Part shown: positions 15,269-19,091 of the stretch, piece by piece
How the letters are laid out: each line of letters opens with the position of its first letter
Position numbering within the stretch: the stretch's first letter is position 1
Source of the DNA: CAZJYC01 sp964550165
Lineage (GTDB): Bacteria > Acidobacteriota > Aminicenantia > Aminicenantales > Aminicenantaceae
DNA length: 19,091 bases
Direction: 5' to 3'
Assembly (NCBI GenBank): GCA_964550165.1
Contig: CAZJYC010000047.1
Location: 1 to 19,091 of the forward strand
Notes under the pieces: generated by a model
The model's database searches: none
What the model was told of the DNA's origin: nothing
The model's input: the letters and a program-made list of their open reading frames with translations, nothing else
Translations under genes and position numbers: made by a program

Positions 15269-15406
15269 TTCCTGCGCGGCAGACAAACCTCCACCTCCTC
15301 AGATCGCTTTTCCGCAGCTTCTGATGGCCGCCGAAACAGGTTACCGAATATTTTTCATGATCTTCTCTTTTCCCGGCAAGAGAAGTCTGGGTGATTTCCG
15401 GCGTTC

Positions 15407-17956
15407 TTGACATTGCCGCGCGGACGGAAGTATATTTCAGGCGTGGCCAAGAGGAGGGATTCTAAATCTGGAGCGGTGATTCAACATGCCTTGGAAAAAG
15501 GAAAATCACATCCCTCCATAACGATAGAAGCGCCATCACCATGTTCGGACAGCGATTTGCACGATTCCATCCCCGGCTACCGGTTCGAACGGAAGTTGAG
15601 CGAGGGCGGCCAGGGTGTCGTCTACCAGGCCATCCAGGAATCGACGCGGCGCAAGGTGGCCATCAAGATGATGCGGGGCAGCGCTTTCACCAGCCGTAGC
15701 GATAAGGCCCGCTTCGATCGCGAGGTGCAAGTCTTGGGGCGACTCTCCCACCCAAACATCGTCGCGATTCACGACAGCGGTACGATTCTGGGTAACTCCT
15801 ACATCGTCATGGACTACATCGTCGGCCGGCCGCTCGACCAGCACATACGAGGTCACGACGCGCCGGGATCGATCGAGAACATCTTGCGGCTCCTCCAGAA
15901 GATCTGCACGGCGATCAACGCCGCACACTTGGCTGGCATCATTCATCGCGATCTGAAGCCGAGCAATATCCTCATCGATTCCGCCGGCGAGCCACACATC
16001 CTCGACTTCGGGCTGGCCAAGGTGCCGTTGAGCGACTCAGAGGCATCGATGATGACAATGACCGGCCATTTCATCGGATCGCTGCCATGGGCCTCACCGG
16101 AACAGGCCGAAGGCGCGCCCGACAAGATCGACATGCGCACGGACGTCTACTCGCTCGGTGTCATCCTGTATCAAATGCTGACCGGGCAGTTTCCGTACGA
16201 GGTCGCCGGGAACATGCGGGATGTTCTGGAACGGATCATTCATGCCGAGCCGCAGAAACCGCGCACTTATCGCCGAGAGATCAATGACGAAGTTGAGACT
16301 ATTGTCCTCAAATGCCTGAGCAAGGATCGCGAGCGACGTTATCAGTCTGCAGGGGAACTCGCCAGAGACCTCCAGAACTACCTGGAAGGCCTTCCCATCG
16401 CGGCAAAGCGCGACTCGTTCGGATACCTGATGCGGAAGCAGCTTAAGCGTCACAAGGTCGGCATGGCGGTTGGGGCGGGGTTCATCGCCTTGATCTCTGT
16501 AGGGCTGGTAGTATCATTGACGCTTTGGCGCCGTGCGGTCTCCGAAGGTACGACCGCGCGCTTCCACCTCGAGGCGGCCCGCAACGAGACAAATAGGGGT
16601 CTTGAGGAATACCAGACCGTGATTCAGAGGTTCCGGCGCGCCGAGGAACTGATCGCAGTGCTGCCAGAAGAAGTCCGCCAGCGTTATCCCGGAGATCGAC
16701 CAGCCACGACCTACCGGGATGCTTCCACGTGGATCGCCGAATTGTTTCCGATATCTCCGGACAGCCAACTCACTCCTGGCGTTGAGGTGCTCAGTTCGGA
16801 TCTCGTGGATGCTATCCAGGCTTGCGCGAGGGAGCCAGGTCATCCACGCAGCCAGGCCGCGTTCGCCTGGCTCCGGGCAAACCAGAATCGCGTGACAAGT
16901 CTCGTCGAAGCCATCCGTCAGCATAAATTACAGTTCGGCTCACCCGTCAGCGGTGGTCGCTTGATTCAGCATCTATTGCCATCACACAAGACTGCCAGGC
17001 TCGCAGCGAATGTGCTCGTCGCCAACGCCCTGTTTCATCACAACGAGTCTGAGCACGAAGCGGCGGTCGAGAATCTGCTGGCCGTTGCCCACCTGTCACG
17101 GTATATCGGCGATGGCCCATTCCTGATCAGCACACTGGTCGAGATCGGCTGTCGAAATAATGTCTACAGCGCTTACAGATGGATGGTGGCGGATGCCGTC
17201 AAGAAAGGAAAAATTGCAATCTCCTACCTCAAGTTTCTGGAACAGGATCTTCCGTTTCCGGATTATGAACAAGCCTACACAAGCGAAATCCGCTCGCTGC
17301 GCCAGATCCTGAACGAGGCATTCGTAAAAACCAGCGGTAAGATGCCGGCCCGGCTCAACCTTGCCTACTTCCGCGGCCTACTGAACGACCTGGATATGCG
17401 GGGGAACGACAATCCTTACACCGATCCCACGGAGAGCATGAAGGCGGACGCCGACGCGCTCACCTACGAGCAGGCAGTGTCCATCATCACGGAACTCTGC
17501 GATCTCTTGCGCACGCAGGAGAACGCCACCTTTCAGGAGCTCAAGACCAGGGGCGAAGAGATGGAGCAGATCCTCAAGAATCATCCAGCCCTGAATCCTC
17601 TGCTGCCGAATTCTTTAGGCGCACACGAAGTACGACGTAAGGCTCAGATGAATCACGACGCAACGGTGATTGCAGTTGCGATTTATGCGTTCCTGGATGC
17701 CAACGGCCGGTGGCCTAAGAGCATCGACGAAGCCTTAGCTTCGTTCCCGATAGCACCTTTCTGCCGAACCTACTACGGCCACGACTTTGTATACCGGATC
17801 ATGGATGGTGCCCCCTTGCTTTACACGGTCGGGCCGAACGGAATCGATGATGCAGGCCGAGGTCGCCGTTACGAGTCAGGGGTGGAGGACAAAGCAACAA
17901 GCGACGACGTGCTCTTTCTCGTTTCCTTTGATCCCGAGAGCCGCGACCCCCATTGA
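15407..17956 (+). CDS. Transmembrane Ser/Thr protein kinase of planctomycete style
   Basis: Up to 849 residues if read from TTG at 15407; the true start is unclear because no in-frame ATG precedes the kinase domain and no start has a good RBS. Kinase domain about 57-330: glycine loop LSEGGQGVVYQ, Lys87 in VAIK, Glu106, HRDLKPSN at 180-187, DFG at 200-202, SPEQ in place of APE, and DVYSLGVILY. All catalytic residues are present. One membrane helix follows (about 351-373), then about 475 mostly helical residues outside, ending with FVYRIMDGAPLLYTVGPNG, a tail seen in many planctomycete proteins. It would phosphorylate unknown proteins in the cytoplasm in response to an outside signal. Codons are visibly more GC-rich than the flanks. 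It may have lost its original 5' end on transfer. Confidence 0.85.
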   Translation: MTLPRGRKYISGVAKRRDSKSGAVIQHALEKGKSHPSITIEAPSPCSDSDLHDSIPGYRFERKLSEGGQGVVYQAIQESTRRKVAIKMMRGSAFTSRSDKARFDREVQVLGRLSHPNIVAIHDSGTILGNSYIVMDYIVGRPLDQHIRGHDAPGSIENILRLLQKICTAINAAHLAGIIHRDLKPSNILIDSAGEPHILDFGLAKVPLSDSEASMMTMTGHFIGSLPWASPEQAEGAPDKIDMRTDVYSLGVILYQMLTGQFPYEVAGNMRDVLERIIHAEPQKPRTYRREINDEVETIVLKCLSKDRERRYQSAGELARDLQNYLEGLPIAAKRDSFGYLMRKQLKRHKVGMAVGAGFIALISVGLVVSLTLWRRAVSEGTTARFHLEAARNETNRGLEEYQTVIQRFRRAEELIAVLPEEVRQRYPGDRPATTYRDASTWIAELFPISPDSQLTPGVEVLSSDLVDAIQACAREPGHPRSQAAFAWLRANQNRVTSLVEAIRQHKLQFGSPVSGGRLIQHLLPSHKTARLAANVLVANALFHHNESEHEAAVENLLAVAHLSRYIGDGPFLISTLVEIGCRNNVYSAYRWMVADAVKKGKIAISYLKFLEQDLPFPDYEQAYTSEIRSLRQILNEAFVKTSGKMPARLNLAYFRGLLNDLDMRGNDNPYTDPTESMKADADALTYEQAVSIITELCDLLRTQENATFQELKTRGEEMEQILKNHPALNPLLPNSLGAHEVRRKAQMNHDATVIAVAIYAFLDANGRWPKSIDEALASFPIAPFCRTYYGHDFVYRIMDGAPLLYTVGPNGIDDAGRGRRYESGVEDKATSDDVLFLVSFDPESRDPH

Positions 17957-17984
17957 TCTTTGGATCTTCGGCACCGGCATGGTG

Positions 17985-18476
17985 AAGGTCGAATTTCACA
18001 ATCCTGTATTCTGCGGTATGGACCATGAAAAAATAATGGCCATACACAGTCCAATTCACCGTGGCCCTGTGCCACCAGCGGTGCTGTTTGATGTAATGCT
18101 GGACAGGGAAGTCATAAATCTTTTTCAGTTGTTTAAAGTCCTCTGAGATCTCATACAGCTTATTGGGAGTCTCGATGAATCCCTTTTTATGGATGGCATC
18201 GGAGTAGCGGATCTCGTCTCTAATCCCATAAATCTTGCCGTCAATGCACTTCAGAAACCAGAGGGAATGGGGAATATCTATTTTTATTTCTTTATTTTTT
18301 TCTTGTGCTGGGACCAATTCAGCTACATGCACGATATAAATGTCACTTCTCTGTGTATGAATTCTTGTCTTATCATAAACATAATATTGCCAAATTTGAG
18401 GTCTCGAGCAATCACTAGCTCTTACAGCGAAATAAACCGCAATCGTTGTTCCTTTTGACTCACGAAATTGTTTCAT
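17985..18476 (-). pseudogene. Truncated gene, probably a propeller-like secreted protein, cut at the kinase boundary
   Basis: The minus-strand frame from ATG 18476 encodes a plausible protein, with IDIPHSLWFLKCIDGKIYGI, then NKLYEISEDFKQLKKIYDFP and GHYFFMVHTAEYRIVKFDL. Short strand-turn-strand units ending in Y-x-I-x-K-F-D-L look like propeller blades. At about 17985 the sense ends and the frame runs on as the antisense of the kinase 3' end, which is low-complexity Arg-rich. There is no RBS at 18476 and no signal peptide, so the 5' end is probably missing too. The composition is AT-richer than the kinase. Function cannot be named; the propeller reading is a pattern judgement. Confidence 0.5.
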
Positions 18477-18512
18477 ATCAATTGATCAAAAGACGTTTTT
18501 TGTGAGGATAAA

Positions 18513-18806
18513 TTATTTTAAACCTAATCTCTTAATAGCTTTTTTGTAGGCTTCCTCATCTCTTCTATAACCTACCATAATAACATAAACCAAAATTTTC
18601 TCTTTCTCAATTTCATAAATGACTCTGTATTTGCCGATTCTTAATTTCCAATAGCCCTTCAACTCCCCGATGAGAGGCTTGCCGAACTCTTGAGGTTTGG
18701 TAGTTAATTTCTTGCGGATAGTATTTATGATTCTTAATTGGTCTGCTTTATCGATCTTTTTAAAATCTTTTTTGAAAACCAGCTCGTCAATTAGTACTTT
18801 GAACAC
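18513..18806 (-). CDS. RelE/ParE-family toxin
   Basis: 97 residues from a GTG start that shares one base with the antitoxin stop (TAGTG). The C-terminal half shows the RelE fold pattern: LIGELKGYWKLRIGKYRVIY followed by VYVIMVGYRRDEEAYKKA, with basic residues Arg56, Arg61, Arg81 and Arg82 in the places used for RNA binding and cleavage. Toxins of this type cleave mRNA in the ribosome and arrest growth when freed. Length and gene order are standard. A ParE-type gyrase inhibitor is the main alternative, but the LKGYWKLRIGKYRVIY block is more like RelE. Confidence 0.88.
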   Translation of the reverse strand: MFKVLIDELVFKKDFKKIDKADQLRIINTIRKKLTTKPQEFGKPLIGELKGYWKLRIGKYRVIYEIEKEKILVYVIMVGYRRDEEAYKKAIKRLGLK

Positions 18807-19087
18807 TACTTTAATCTCAGTTTATTCTCTGCTTGTTCGAGTGTAATTAATTTCTTACCTTTTCTCTGAGCCCTCTCCTTGGCCAAATGACCTAAAACGT
18901 AATCTTCGAGAGCATCGATGATTTCTTCCATTTTTTTATATTCTTCGTAATCGACGATGACTCCAACAGGCTTGTTTCTTCTGGTTAGTATGACTTTGTT
19001 GGATTTAATCCTCTCCAATATATCGGATATCACTTTCCTTAATTCTGCAACTCCTACGATTGTGGCTTTTTCTTCAACTGTAATCAT
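18806..19087 (-). CDS. Phd/YefM-family antitoxin
   Basis: 93 residues, ATG at 19085-19087, four bases from the window edge, so its promoter is not visible. The N-terminal part VGVAELRKVISDILERIK, then ILTRRNKPVGVIVDYEEYKK, is the Phd/YefM DNA-binding and dimer domain. The tail after residue 55 is charged and helical, as expected of the part that wraps the toxin. It probably represses its own operon together with the toxin. It overlaps the toxin start by one base, so both are translated from one mRNA. Confidence 0.88.
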   Translation of the reverse strand: MITVEEKATIVGVAELRKVISDILERIKSNKVILTRRNKPVGVIVDYEEYKKMEEIIDALEDYVLGHLAKERAQRKGKKLITLEQAENKLRLK

Positions 19088-19091
19088 TTGT

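Larger units (their letters stand above)
14831..15406. other. Non-coding stretch with operator-like repeat and transposase scrap
   Basis: 576 bp between the divergent propeller and kinase genes. It holds an inverted repeat (14900-14921) and a decayed IS91-type fragment (15119-15268). I see nothing recognisable in 14922-15040 or in 15269-15406. Confidence 0.55.

Noticed and set aside
15191..15394. Possible small zinc-finger protein
   Set aside because: The Cys pattern is the start of an IS91-type transposase; the frame extends upstream in the same family and loses sense after 15268.
17799..17984. Arg-rich continuation of the minus-strand ORF into the kinase 3' end
   Set aside because: It is antisense to the conserved C-terminal tail of the kinase and has the composition of a shadow frame.
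1..19091. CRISPR array, tRNA, rRNA or riboswitch
   Set aside because: I saw no regularly spaced repeats, cloverleaf-like genes or recognisable riboswitch cores by eye; a covariance-model scan was not possible.

Overview
The window reads as bacterial DNA of middling GC from an anaerobic or facultative heterotroph. It has a long plus-strand central-metabolism operon (about 1-8015) followed by an accessory half (8016-19091) with gene remnants, a sugar-degrading pair, a foreign-looking kinase and a toxin-antitoxin pair. The NHL-type propeller, GGGGACA/CCCC intergenic repeats and citrate-lyase fermentation genes resemble uncultured anaerobic lineages such as Aminicenantes/Acidobacteriota. That placement is a weak inference; no rRNA or tRNA is present to fix it.

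Region 1 (1-8015, all plus): the 3' end of an isocitrate/isopropylmalate-type dehydrogenase; an HD-domain phosphohydrolase; a fused large+small aconitase-superfamily hydro-lyase; a citrate-lyase ACP (CitD) domain fused to the CitE beta subunit; CitF, overlapping it by 17 bp; a terminator-like hairpin and repeat block; then a second hydro-lyase split into large and small subunits. Together these could run 2-oxoglutarate + CO2 -> isocitrate -> citrate -> acetate + oxaloacetate, or the reverse as far as isocitrate dehydrogenase. Alternatively one hydro-lyase plus the lyase could handle mesaconate/citramalate. The citrate-lyase maturation genes (citC, citX, citG) are not in the window.

Region 2 (8016-9913): a long non-coding stretch with a decayed end of a PiT phosphate transporter, a decayed PAS-domain piece and several inverted repeats. 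It is followed by an Asp/Glu-racemase-family gene and, convergent to it, a small DUF378 membrane protein.

Region 3 (10134-14830, minus): a lipoprotein GH106-like rhamnosidase followed 3 bp later by a secreted GH43 enzyme, probably acting on rhamnose/arabinose-containing plant polysaccharide. Upstream on the same strand lies a secreted beta-propeller gene interrupted by one in-frame TAG.

Region 4 (15119-19087): an IS91-type transposase scrap; a GC-richer transmembrane Ser/Thr kinase of planctomycete style with no good start codon; a minus-strand gene fragment cut off at the 3' end of the kinase; and a Phd/YefM-RelE pair. This looks like a site of repeated insertion and decay.
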